This document shows positions 47,775-55,401 of a DNA stretch of 64,000 bases, piece by piece (positions within the stretch are counted from its first letter, which is position 1; each line of letters starts with the position of its first letter). Source of the stretch: JBEVJC01 sp040510375 (GTDB taxonomy: Bacteria > Bacteroidota > Bacteroidia > Chitinophagales > Chitinophagaceae). The stretch covers positions 186,001 through 250,000 of the forward strand of contig JBEVJC010000017.1 of assembly GCA_040510375.1 (NCBI GenBank), in the 5' to 3' direction. Under the pieces are notes generated by a model that ran no database searches, was not told the origin of the DNA, and saw nothing but the letters and a program-made list of their open reading frames with translations. The translations under genes were made by a program, and so were the position numbers.

Positions 47775-48203
47775 CTATTTGGTAAACCCTGGTTCAGGTT
47801 GCTGGCCCGATAATCTTGTTGAAGTGACACTTAAAGGACCGGTACCAAAATAAGTAAGTATCAGCGCTGCACCTACCATTGACAAATCCTTGAGACATGA
47901 AATAATATTAGTTCTCCATAATGGATCATTATCGTCAAACTTCCAGAATGGGTGCATGTAAAAACTGATAGGAAAAAGGAACAGGATCAGTAACCATGCT
48001 CCGGCTTTTGGTCTGATACCAAAAGCAACACTGATACCACCAAGCAGCAACGCAACACTGGCTACAGGTGTAAGGATTGCCAGTTCTATTGTGCCCAGGT
48101 GTATTGCCCGTACTTCTTCGTCACTGGTCATATCAAGGAAATAAGCCGCAACAAAAAAAGAAGCATACAGAATCCTTCCGATAAGAAGTACAAACTTCAT
48201 CAT
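47775..48203 (-). CDS. DoxX-like small membrane protein
   Basis: 142 aa with four hydrophobic helices. The N-terminal LIGRILYASFFVAAY and the PVASVALLLGGISVAFGIRPKAGAWLLILFLFPISFYMHPFW region match the DoxX/SURF4-like pattern. Function unknown; some members take part in thiosulfate:quinone or redox reactions. It is upstream of TolC on the same strand, with 112 bp between them. Confidence 0.75.
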   Translation of the reverse strand: MMKFVLLIGRILYASFFVAAYFLDMTSDEEVRAIHLGTIELAILTPVASVALLLGGISVAFGIRPKAGAWLLILFLFPISFYMHPFWKFDDNDPLWRTNIISCLKDLSMVGAALILTYFGTGPLSVTSTRLSGQQPEPGFTK

Positions 48204-48407
48204 GATAAATTCAAAACAGCAAGTTCGCCAACGCTTTTCATTTCACACAGGTAGGGTTCGGGCCATTTATTGTATAAAGGCAACCGTTGACGATATAATA
48301 TGTACCATCAATACAGGCCGGATTGTGCTGATATATACAACTTTTCAACCGGTCTCCACGTTGCACCGAAGCGTTTATTCCGGAGCTTTGGACCTCAATA
48401 GCTGAAT

Positions 48408-49814
48408 ATGGACAATTCATATGACCTGATTGTGATCGGCTCTGGTCCCGGTGGTTATACCGCTGCCATTCGCGGGGCACAACTGGGTTTCCACACCGCT
48501 ATCGTGGAAAAATATGAAACGCTGGGAGGCACCTGCACCAATGTAGGATGCATTCCATCCAAAGCACTGCTGGATAGTACCGAACTACTGGAGGGCATTA
48601 ATCTGAAAGCGGCGAAAGCCGGGATCGAAGTGGAGGGCGTAAAGGTTGATTTCAACAGGATGATTGAACGAAAGAAACAGGTGGTAAAACTAAATACCGA
48701 TGGACTCAACTACCTGATGAAGAAAAACAAGATCACTGTGCTGCGTGGTACCGCCAGTTTCAGGGATCCACATTCTATCGTCCTGACGGCTCCGGGTGCG
48801 GAGGACCAGGTTTATTCCTCAACCTATTTTATTATAGCAACAGGTTCCAAACCTTCCACCATACCTGGTGTGACCATCGACAAAAAACGTATTATCTCTT
48901 CGACCGAAGCATTATCATTAACCATTAAACCTTCATCCCTTATTGTAATCGGTGGTGGTGTTATCGGCGTTGAACTGGCATCCGTGTACCAGCGGATCGG
49001 TGTAAAAGTGACGATAGTTGAATACAGCGACCGGCTCCTTCCGGCCATGGATAAAGAACTTGGTAAGGAACTCGAAAAACTCCTGAAAAGAAAGGGTATC
49101 GGGATTTTTACCTCATCAAAAGTCCTGTCAGCCACGGCAAACGAAGAGTCGGTCGATGTATCCTATCTGGATAAAGAAGGCAAAACCATTACCCTCAACG
49201 GCGAATACTGCCTGGTTGCTGTTGGCCGGAAACCTTACACCACCGGTCTTGGTTTGTCAAATACAAGGATACTTACCGATCAGGCTGGACGCGTAATGGT
49301 GGATGATAAACTACAGACAGCCGAAGAAAATATTTATGCAATCGGCGATGTAATCAGGGGCGTCATGCTTGCACATAAAGCCGAGGACGAAGCCGTGATG
49401 GTGCTGGACAATCTCAAGGGTATGAAACATCCTATCAATTACCTGCGGATCCCGAATGTGGTTTATACATGGCCCGAAGTAGCAGGTGTTGGTTATACCG
49501 AAGATGAACTCATTGCAGCCGGAACTCCGTATAACAAAGGAAAATTTCCTTTCATTGCAAGTGCAAAAGCAAGAGCCGCTGATGATACTGATGGATTTTT
49601 AAAAGTACTCACCGATCCAAAATACGGAGAGGTACTGGGTGTGCAGATTATCAGTGCAAGGGCTGCTGACCTTATAGCACAGGCAGTACTAAGCATGGAT
49701 TTTGAAATCACCGATAATGAACTGGCAAAAATTTCTTATGCCCATCCCACTTTCTCGGAAGCATTTAAAGATGCTTATCTTATTTCGTCGGGGCGGGGCG
49801 CCATCAATCTTTGA
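48408..49814 (+). CDS. lpdA: Dihydrolipoyl dehydrogenase
   Basis: 468 aa. FAD-binding GSGPGGYTAA, the redox disulfide GGTCTNVGCIPSK (Cys43/Cys48), NAD-binding VIGGGVIGVELASVYQRIG and the C-terminal AHPTFSE with the His-Glu pair define it as Lpd, the E3 component of 2-oxoacid dehydrogenase complexes. No E1/E2 genes are near. It is divergent from the DoxX-like gene. A GG-N10-GC sequence with a perfect TTGCA -12 half (48351-48365) lies upstream but its -24 half is poor. It ends 3 bp before the convergent dehydrogenase. Confidence 0.93.
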   Translation: MDNSYDLIVIGSGPGGYTAAIRGAQLGFHTAIVEKYETLGGTCTNVGCIPSKALLDSTELLEGINLKAAKAGIEVEGVKVDFNRMIERKKQVVKLNTDGLNYLMKKNKITVLRGTASFRDPHSIVLTAPGAEDQVYSSTYFIIATGSKPSTIPGVTIDKKRIISSTEALSLTIKPSSLIVIGGGVIGVELASVYQRIGVKVTIVEYSDRLLPAMDKELGKELEKLLKRKGIGIFTSSKVLSATANEESVDVSYLDKEGKTITLNGEYCLVAVGRKPYTTGLGLSNTRILTDQAGRVMVDDKLQTAEENIYAIGDVIRGVMLAHKAEDEAVMVLDNLKGMKHPINYLRIPNVVYTWPEVAGVGYTEDELIAAGTPYNKGKFPFIASAKARAADDTDGFLKVLTDPKYGEVLGVQIISARAADLIAQAVLSMDFEITDNELAKISYAHPTFSEAFKDAYLISSGRGAINL

Positions 49815-49817
49815 GTA

Positions 49818-50927
49818 TTACCCATGAGGCATGCGGATTATGGCTTTCAGCGTTTCACCCGATTCCGAATCAAGAATTGCCTGGTTGATTTCCGACAGTT
49901 CATAAAACTTCAGCATTTTATCAAAGGGAAACAATCCATCCTGGTATAAACGGATCAGGCGTGGAATAAAGTTGCGGGGCACACTGTCGCCTTCAAGTAC
50001 GTACTGCACCGACTTTCCTGAGAACAATGCATCATTGTCAATGATGAGCTGTGGTGCCGAGGTCATTCCCACCAAGGCACAACGTCCCAGCGGACGTAGG
50101 CTTGATACCGCCTGGTTGATCACCTCATTCCTTCCGGTGGTATCCACAGCAAAATCGAGGCCCGCTGGCAGGATATGATCCTTGATATAGGCAGCAACCT
50201 GGACCAGGCTGCTGTCGATTGTATGGGTGGCACCCAGTTGTTCGGCCATATGTAACCGGTTACGATGAACATCCACTGCAATTATTGTTGAACACCCGCT
50301 GGCATTGGCAGCCATGATTGCTGCAAGGCCAACAGCTCCCACTCCAAATACAACCAGGCTGTCGCCCGCTATTGGCTTTAATACATTCAATACAGTACCG
50401 GCACCGGTTTGCAAACCGCATCCCAGCGGACCAAGGATCTCCAGCTGTATATCCGGATCTACCTTCACCAGGTTGTTTTCAGTTGTAATGGAATAGGTAG
50501 CAAATGATGATTGCCCATAAAATAAACCGCTCACTTCACGTCCATGTTCATCGTGATACGGACAGGATCCATCCTTCCGGCGGCCGGCGAAGTTCAGTGC
50601 AAAAAGGTCAACACAGTAGGAAGGGTGACCCGACTGGCAATAGGCACATTTGCCACAGCTGGCAGGTGCAAGTACAACGGAATCGCCGGGTTGGAATTCT
50701 GTTACCGTAGATCCGACCTTCTCTACTATTCCGGCTCCCTCATGACCCAGGATTGCAGGTGTCCGGAAGGGAATAACCTTGTCGCGGGCAGAAATATCAG
50801 TATGGCATAAACCGGTGGCCACAATCCTTACCAGGACTTCATTTGGAAAAAGCTCTTCATCGGCAACGATCTCGGAAATGGAAAAATCTTCACCTGTTGA
50901 TTCAAGCACTGCAGCAGTAATATTCAT
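49818..50927 (-). CDS. Zinc-dependent NAD(P) alcohol dehydrogenase (aryl-alcohol type)
   Basis: 369 aa medium-chain dehydrogenase. Catalytic zinc ligands are Cys41 (GLCHTD) and His62 (GHEGAG); the structural zinc loop is Cys91, Cys94, Cys97 and Cys105. The Rossmann motif is VFGVGAVGLAAIMAA, followed by VDVHRNRL, whose Asp suggests NAD. It is closest in pattern to aryl-alcohol or class III-like enzymes. A strong promoter (TTG-N20-TACATTTG) lies 45 bp upstream. Confidence 0.9.
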   Translation of the reverse strand: MNITAAVLESTGEDFSISEIVADEELFPNEVLVRIVATGLCHTDISARDKVIPFRTPAILGHEGAGIVEKVGSTVTEFQPGDSVVLAPASCGKCAYCQSGHPSYCVDLFALNFAGRRKDGSCPYHDEHGREVSGLFYGQSSFATYSITTENNLVKVDPDIQLEILGPLGCGLQTGAGTVLNVLKPIAGDSLVVFGVGAVGLAAIMAANASGCSTIIAVDVHRNRLHMAEQLGATHTIDSSLVQVAAYIKDHILPAGLDFAVDTTGRNEVINQAVSSLRPLGRCALVGMTSAPQLIIDNDALFSGKSVQYVLEGDSVPRNFIPRLIRLYQDGLFPFDKMLKFYELSEINQAILDSESGETLKAIIRMPHG

Positions 50928-50971
50928 ACGTTAGATTTAAAAAATGCAGGTTCTTTAATTAGTGACCGGTT

Positions 50972-51002
50972 CAAATGTAAAGTGTGCTCACCGGCCATTC
51001 AA
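50972..51002 (-). promoter_or_regulatory. Bacteroidota promoter of the alcohol dehydrogenase gene
   Basis: On the minus strand: TTG (51002-51000), 20 bp, TACATTTG (50979-50972). Both boxes and spacing match the consensus, and the start codon is 45 bp further on. Confidence 0.75.
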
Positions 51003-51057
51003 TGTCCAGTTTGTTCCAATTGCTATACTTATGGAAACTATTTCACAAATAAGGCGT

Positions 51058-51600
51058 TTACAATCCGCCTTCTTTTAACAGGATCTCACTGCAGGCGTTT
51101 AATAACCCAGGAAGATTGATATGTTGTTTAAACGGAACTCCATTGATGAAAAGGGAGGGCGTTCCTGTGACACCCATCTGGTGGCCTGTTTCATGGTCGT
51201 TCAGGATTTTCGACATCAAAGCCGGATCATTACAGTCTTCAGCAAATTGCCGGGGATTCAATGAAAGTGTCTCTGCGAGACCGGAAGTTTCAAAGTCGGG
51301 TATTAATGTCGGGTTTTCAAAAAGATAGTCAAACATCTCCCAATACCTGTCCTGTCGCCCTGCTGCCTCCGCAAATACACTGGCGCGGGTGGCCGACTGG
51401 TGGATTGCCGTTAATGGAAAATGGCGATAGATAAACCGGATCTGGGGAACCAGCGATTTACGAAGGAATTTGATCGAAGCATGGGCCTCAATGCAATGCG
51501 GACATTGAAAATCGCCATACTCGATCAGTTCAATCCTGGCCAGCTCAGAACCCCAGATATGATCACTATCCTGGCTTCCTATTACAAGGGTACGTTGCAT
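51058..51600 (-). CDS. DsbA-family thioredoxin-fold protein, probably cytoplasmic
   Basis: 180 aa from the ATG at 51600 (MQRTLVIGSQD); a GTG at 51630 would add ten residues and no signal. Active-site CPHC (33-36) in EYGDFQCPHC and the cis-Pro loop VTGTPSLFINGV are clear. No signal peptide, so it would act in the reducing cytoplasm, unlike DsbA. Members of this group take part in oxidative-stress reduction or 2-hydroxychromene-type chemistry. The long upstream region (51601-52057) carries a sigma-54-like sequence on this strand. Confidence 0.82.
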   Translation of the reverse strand: MQRTLVIGSQDSDHIWGSELARIELIEYGDFQCPHCIEAHASIKFLRKSLVPQIRFIYRHFPLTAIHQSATRASVFAEAAGRQDRYWEMFDYLFENPTLIPDFETSGLAETLSLNPRQFAEDCNDPALMSKILNDHETGHQMGVTGTPSLFINGVPFKQHINLPGLLNACSEILLKEGGL

Positions 51601-51866
51601 GGGGACTGGATTTAAAAAGCCCTGTAACACCTGTTTACCGGAACCGGAACTAAGCGGATTTTGCTGGTCCTGACACCGGACACTGGTAAAAAGCTCTTTA
51701 AAAAATCATCAATGATCATCCGCGGTTTTATGCCCGACCACAGGGAAGTTCCGGGTGGTGGGGTACCGGGAAAAAAGGCAGGGATTAATGGTAGTGGGCG
51801 GGCGTAAAAAAAAGAGATCATGGCCGTTATTGTTTTGGGTTACATAAAACTGTGTTACCCCGGTAA

Positions 51867-51883
51867 TCCAACGGTTGTGCCAA
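51867..51883 (-). promoter_or_regulatory. Sigma-54-like -24/-12 sequence (minus strand)
   Basis: TTGGCACA-ACCG-TTGGA on the minus strand matches YTGGCACG-N4-TTGCW at 7 of 8 and 4 of 5 positions; the -12 GC is GG, the main weakness. It would give a 250-nt leader to the DsbA-like gene. Confidence 0.3.
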
Positions 51884-51944
51884 GTTTCAAAACCATAAAA
51901 ACCAAAACGTTAGACCAGTTGGCTTAAAATTGATTTACAACATA

Positions 51945-51958
51945 TCGCTAATTAGCGA
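51945..51958. repeat. 14-bp perfect palindrome, possible operator
   Basis: TCGCTAATTAGCGA reads the same on both strands, 51 bp upstream of the TATATTTG element. The half-site AGCG recurs at 51967-51970. Confidence 0.4.
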
Positions 51959-52008
51959 GATTTTTTAGCGGAATAACCGGATTCTGTTCACCTGAAATCC
52001 TTTTGCCG

Positions 52009-52034
52009 TATATTTGTCTACCAACATTGTAGAC
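52009..52034 (+). promoter_or_regulatory. TATATTTG promoter element overlapping an inverted repeat
   Basis: TATATTTG (52009-52016) is an exact -7 match with a TTC 19 bp upstream in place of TTG. GTCTAC (52016-52021) and GTAGAC (52029-52034) form an inverted repeat with a 7-nt spacer exactly over the expected transcription start. Confidence 0.55.
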
Positions 52035-52057
52035 TATTAAAAAAGCAAAACCCAGTT

Positions 52058-52639
52058 ATGAAACCGAACATTTTTACTTTATTAATATTGTTGCTGGTTA
52101 TAAATACAAACGCCCAGGTACGCACTATCACGGGTGTGGTTAACTCAGATGAAGGACTGCCACTTGAAGGGGTTACTGTGAAAGTTAAAGGAACCAATAA
52201 TGTATCGGGTACCCAGGCCGACGGTGTCTATTATATTAAGGTTGGTCAGCGCGATTCTGTAATCGTATTTATCATGAATGAATATAAACCGGTAGAGGTT
52301 GCCCTGAATAGCGCTGATCAATATGATGTCAGGCTGCTCCGGAATTCTTTCCGTGACCCGCAAACTACAGGAACACAGGATGCGGAACAGGCAGAAACGG
52401 AGGCCCCGGTGATAATTGAGGGAAGGGTTCTGTTCCAGCAAACCCATGAACCGGTAAGCCAGGTATATCTTTACATAATCGAAGGGGAAGAAGAATTTTT
52501 GACTGATCCCAGTGGATACTTCAAAATTAAAACCTGGCAGAAACCTCCAATCAGGTTACATGTAAAATATAAAGAGAACCCCAAATTCCATCTTACCATT
52601 GCTGATCCATTACAAAAACAAACCGTCTGGATCAGGTAA
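52058..52639 (+). CDS. Secreted protein with two carboxypeptidase-regulatory-like domains
   Basis: 193 aa with a signal peptide ending at NTNAQ. Domain 1 (about 22-95; RTITGVVNSDEGLPLEGVTVKVKGTNN) is the beta-sandwich that precedes the plug of SusC transporters. Domain 2 (about 118-190; IIEGRVLFQQTHEPVSQVYLYI) is a second copy. No plug or barrel follows, so this is a free-standing pair. A role as a periplasmic binding or docking protein is possible, but nothing shows it. Upstream promoter and inverted repeat suggest regulated expression. Confidence 0.75.
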   Translation: MKPNIFTLLILLLVINTNAQVRTITGVVNSDEGLPLEGVTVKVKGTNNVSGTQADGVYYIKVGQRDSVIVFIMNEYKPVEVALNSADQYDVRLLRNSFRDPQTTGTQDAEQAETEAPVIIEGRVLFQQTHEPVSQVYLYIIEGEEEFLTDPSGYFKIKTWQKPPIRLHVKYKENPKFHLTIADPLQKQTVWIR

Positions 52640-52663
52640 CCAGGTAGTGACTTTTATTTCAGT

Positions 52664-53551
52664 TCAGCCCAGCTGTTCCTTAAAAAATCCTATTGTCCGG
52701 CCCCAGGCCAGTTCAGCAGCCGGTTTATCATAACGGGGTGTTGTATCATTATGGAATCCATGGTTTACATTCTCGTACATAAACATGGTATACTTTTTCC
52801 CGTTAGCCTTCAGTGCGGCTTCGTAGGCAGGCCAGCCCTCGTTAACGCGTGTATCCAGGGAAGCGTAGTGGAGCATCAGTGGTGCATTGATTGGTGGTAC
52901 ATCATCGGCGCCGGGCTGTCCACCATAAAAAGGAACGGAAGCTGAAAGAGCCGGGATCCGGACGGCCATCATATTGGCAATCCATCCACCGAAACAAAAT
53001 CCCACCACTCCAACCTTTCCATTACAATCTTTATTGGTTTTAAGGTAGTCGTACCCTGCTATAAAATCTTCAAGCATTTCATCACGGTTACGTTTGCTCT
53101 GCATTTCACGACCTTGTTCGTCCGTGCCTGGATAACCACCAAGCGGTGTAAGCGCATCAGGAGCCAGTGACACAAAACCCGCCAGGGCAACCCTTCTCGC
53201 TACATCTTCAATGTATGGATTAAGTCCCCGGTTTTCGTGCACCACCACTACCCCACCGGTCTTGCCGGTTGCGCCGGCAGGTTTGGTCAGCAATGCTTTG
53301 ATAGTACCACCTCCCTTTGGAGATGGATAAGTAATGTATTCAGAAATTATCCGTGGATCATCTGCCGGCACCTGGATGGCAGCTTTATAATCGGGCATGA
53401 GGAAACTCATCAGCGAAGCCACTGTAAGGCCACCTACTGCATAGATAGAAAGCTTCTGCATAAAATCACGCCTGTCTACCCGGTTATGCGCATAGTCGTC
53501 GTACAGGTCAAATACTTCCTGTTTGATATCTTCTTTTCTGATGGTGCTCAC
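52664..53551 (-). CDS. Dienelactone hydrolase family protein with Tat-like signal
   Basis: 295 aa. VDRRDFMQKLSIYAVGGLTVASLMSF (26-51) is a Tat-type signal (RRDFMQK then a hydrophobic stretch), preceded by an unusually long 25-residue head. The hydrolase core has VVVVHENRGLNPYIED, nucleophile Cys186 in GFCFGGW, an Asp in ASLDTRVN and His in NHGFHNDTTPRY. Dienelactone hydrolases open lactones of aromatic degradation; these exported members have unknown substrates. A minus-strand CAAATTTA (TAAATTTG) is 23 bp upstream. Confidence 0.88.
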   Translation of the reverse strand: MSTIRKEDIKQEVFDLYDDYAHNRVDRRDFMQKLSIYAVGGLTVASLMSFLMPDYKAAIQVPADDPRIISEYITYPSPKGGGTIKALLTKPAGATGKTGGVVVVHENRGLNPYIEDVARRVALAGFVSLAPDALTPLGGYPGTDEQGREMQSKRNRDEMLEDFIAGYDYLKTNKDCNGKVGVVGFCFGGWIANMMAVRIPALSASVPFYGGQPGADDVPPINAPLMLHYASLDTRVNEGWPAYEAALKANGKKYTMFMYENVNHGFHNDTTPRYDKPAAELAWGRTIGFFKEQLG

Positions 53552-53573
53552 GTTTTAATTTTTTGATGCACTC

Positions 53574-53581
53574 CAAATTTA
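53574..53581 (-). promoter_or_regulatory. TAnnTTTG element of the dienelactone hydrolase gene
   Basis: Reads TAAATTTG on the minus strand, 23 bp upstream of the ATG at 53551. No TTG at the usual distance. Confidence 0.45.
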
Positions 53582-53606
53582 TACAATAAGCGGGGTAGAA
53601 TAATAA

Positions 53607-55214
53607 CTAGTCCAGGATAATTTTCTCGCGGAGTTTATATTCTTCCAGGTCGATCAGTGAAAGGTATTTCCTGATCAGTTCGTCATCCAGTTCAGTTTCG
53701 CTATTTAATCTGATCAGTGTCAATCGTTGCTGCTCCAGCAATTCAAGGTAAACCTGCTGGTAACCGGCCTGCAATTCACCCAGTGTACCCATGTTATGAT
53801 TCAACCTGGCATCATAGTACTGTAATCCCAGGCTATAGGTTGCATGAAGATTTTTCAGGAAGTTATTGTCGGCCCATTCATCATTATATCTTGCTTCAAG
53901 GAACTCGACCGACCGGCTGGCTATTTCCCGTTGGATGGTCAGCTCCTGTAAAGAATGCGACATTAGTCCTTCCCTTTCAGTGGGCCGCACTTTACGGATC
54001 AGCCAGGGCAATGTTAAGCCCTGCACCACCAGTGTCACCAGGATGACTACAAATGTTATAAAGAGAATCAGGTTGCGGAATGGGAATGCCTGTCCATCCT
54101 GTCCCAGCAACGGTATGGAAAGCGCTGCTGCCAGTGATACCACACCCCGCATACCGGCCCAACCCGCAACCAGCGGCAGTTTCCATCCGGGATTCCTGTC
54201 GGCAACCGTGATAAATTGCGACATAAACTTCGTGAAGAGGACTGTTCCAAATGTAGTCAGCAACCGGGTAATAACGAGGGTCAACGAAATAGCAAGACCG
54301 TACCAGATAGCAGTTGACATTCCAGTCTCACCCAATTGATTGGCAATAAAGGGAAGCTGCAAACCAATCAGTAAAAAGACAATGCCGTTTAATACAAACA
54401 CGAGGTTGGTCCATACGTTCACACTTTCAATCCTGCTCCGGTAGGTCAGCATCCGCTGGCGGTTGCTGGACAACAGCAGTCCACCGCTGACCACTGCCAG
54501 CACACCGGAATAATGATAGTGCTCCGCAAAATAATACATACAGTATGGTGTTACCAGTGTCAGCACTGTCTCGATGCTGGAAGTGGTAGGCAGCCAGCGG
54601 TGGATCGCATAAAAAATAAAACCTATAACCAGGCCGATGAGGGCGCCCATAATGATCACCGTAAAAAAACTTCCTGTGGCAGTACCAAAATGAAACTGTC
54701 CGGTAATAACCGCTGCAAGCGCAAACCGGAAAACGATCAGTGATGATGCATCGTTAAGCAGGCTTTCGCCTTCAATTATACTCACCAGACTCCGCGGTAC
54801 CGGTAGTTTACGCATAATAGTTGTGGCAGAAATTGCATCGGGAGGCGAAATAATACCGCCCAGTAAAAACCCCAATGCCAGTGTAAACCCGGGAATAAGT
54901 GCGTTGGAAACAAGTGCTACCACGCATGATGTAATGATCACAATGGGAAATGCAAAACCGGAAATAACCCGTCGCCATTTCCAGAATTCTTTCCAGGACG
55001 TTTGCCAGGCTGCTTCATAAAGTAAGGGTGGCAGGAAAACAAAAAATACCAGTTCCGGCTCGATGTACACATGCGAAAAGGGAGAGGTGAAACTAAGGGC
55101 CAGTCCGCCGAGTACCAGTACAATCGGATATGCCAGCTTAAGTTTATTGGCCAGCATTACCAGGCCAAGAATGATCAGGATGATAAAAAGATACTCAATG
55201 AATAAGTTCTGCAT
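53607..55214 (-). CDS. NhaP-type Na+/H+ antiporter with cytoplasmic tail
   Basis: 535 aa from the ATG at 55214 (MQNLFIEYLFIILIILG); the GTG-like extension to 55292 is rejected. About 12-13 helices; the ion-binding helices carry SPPDAISATTIM and EGESLLNDASSLI, as in NhaP/CPA1. A C-terminal cytoplasmic domain of about 130 residues (LTIQREIASRSVEFLEARYN...) ends the protein. It exchanges Na+ or K+ for H+. An exact -7 element lies 18 bp upstream. Confidence 0.9.
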   Translation of the reverse strand: MQNLFIEYLFIILIILGLVMLANKLKLAYPIVLVLGGLALSFTSPFSHVYIEPELVFFVFLPPLLYEAAWQTSWKEFWKWRRVISGFAFPIVIITSCVVALVSNALIPGFTLALGFLLGGIISPPDAISATTIMRKLPVPRSLVSIIEGESLLNDASSLIVFRFALAAVITGQFHFGTATGSFFTVIIMGALIGLVIGFIFYAIHRWLPTTSSIETVLTLVTPYCMYYFAEHYHYSGVLAVVSGGLLLSSNRQRMLTYRSRIESVNVWTNLVFVLNGIVFLLIGLQLPFIANQLGETGMSTAIWYGLAISLTLVITRLLTTFGTVLFTKFMSQFITVADRNPGWKLPLVAGWAGMRGVVSLAAALSIPLLGQDGQAFPFRNLILFITFVVILVTLVVQGLTLPWLIRKVRPTEREGLMSHSLQELTIQREIASRSVEFLEARYNDEWADNNFLKNLHATYSLGLQYYDARLNHNMGTLGELQAGYQQVYLELLEQQRLTLIRLNSETELDDELIRKYLSLIDLEEYKLREKIILD

Positions 55215-55231
55215 GGTACTAATGGGTCGGA

Positions 55232-55239
55232 CAAAAATA
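55232..55239 (-). promoter_or_regulatory. TAnnTTTG element of the NhaP-type antiporter gene
   Basis: Reads TATTTTTG on the minus strand, 18 bp upstream of the ATG at 55214. No TTG in the -33 position. Confidence 0.4.
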
Positions 55240-55401
55240 ATGAATGCGTCCGTTTTCGTTACACTTCCTGTCCATAAACGCACAAATATCAATATGTAAG
55301 GCGTTGTAAAACGTTCTGAAACAATTATTTAAAAAGGTGGAACGAAACTTTCAATGCTGCAGACAGGTTACATTCCAAACATACCAAAAACATTTCTTCT
55401 G

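Larger units (their letters stand above)
51601..52057. other. Intergenic region with palindromes and two promoter types
   Basis: 457 bp between divergent genes. It holds a sigma-54-like sequence (minus strand, 51867-51883), the 14-bp perfect palindrome TCGCTAATTAGCGA (51945-51958), TATATTTG (52009-52016) and a GTCTAC/GTAGAC inverted repeat (52016-52034). A 69-codon Pro-rich open frame (51612-51821, minus) is probably chance. Confidence 0.5.

Noticed and set aside
48351..48365. GG-N10-GC with TTGCA upstream of Lpd
   Set aside because: Only GG and the -12 half match; GG-N10-GC is expected by chance often in 64 kb, and the -24 half is otherwise unlike the consensus.
51612..51821. 69-codon minus-strand open frame just upstream of the DsbA-like gene
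   Set aside because: Pro-rich, irregular composition and no family; a chance frame in the gap is likelier, although a sigma-54-like sequence lies 46 bp upstream.
53866..54339. 157-codon plus-strand frame opposite the NhaP-type antiporter
   Set aside because: It lies wholly within a well-supported membrane protein gene on the other strand and encodes no recognisable domain.
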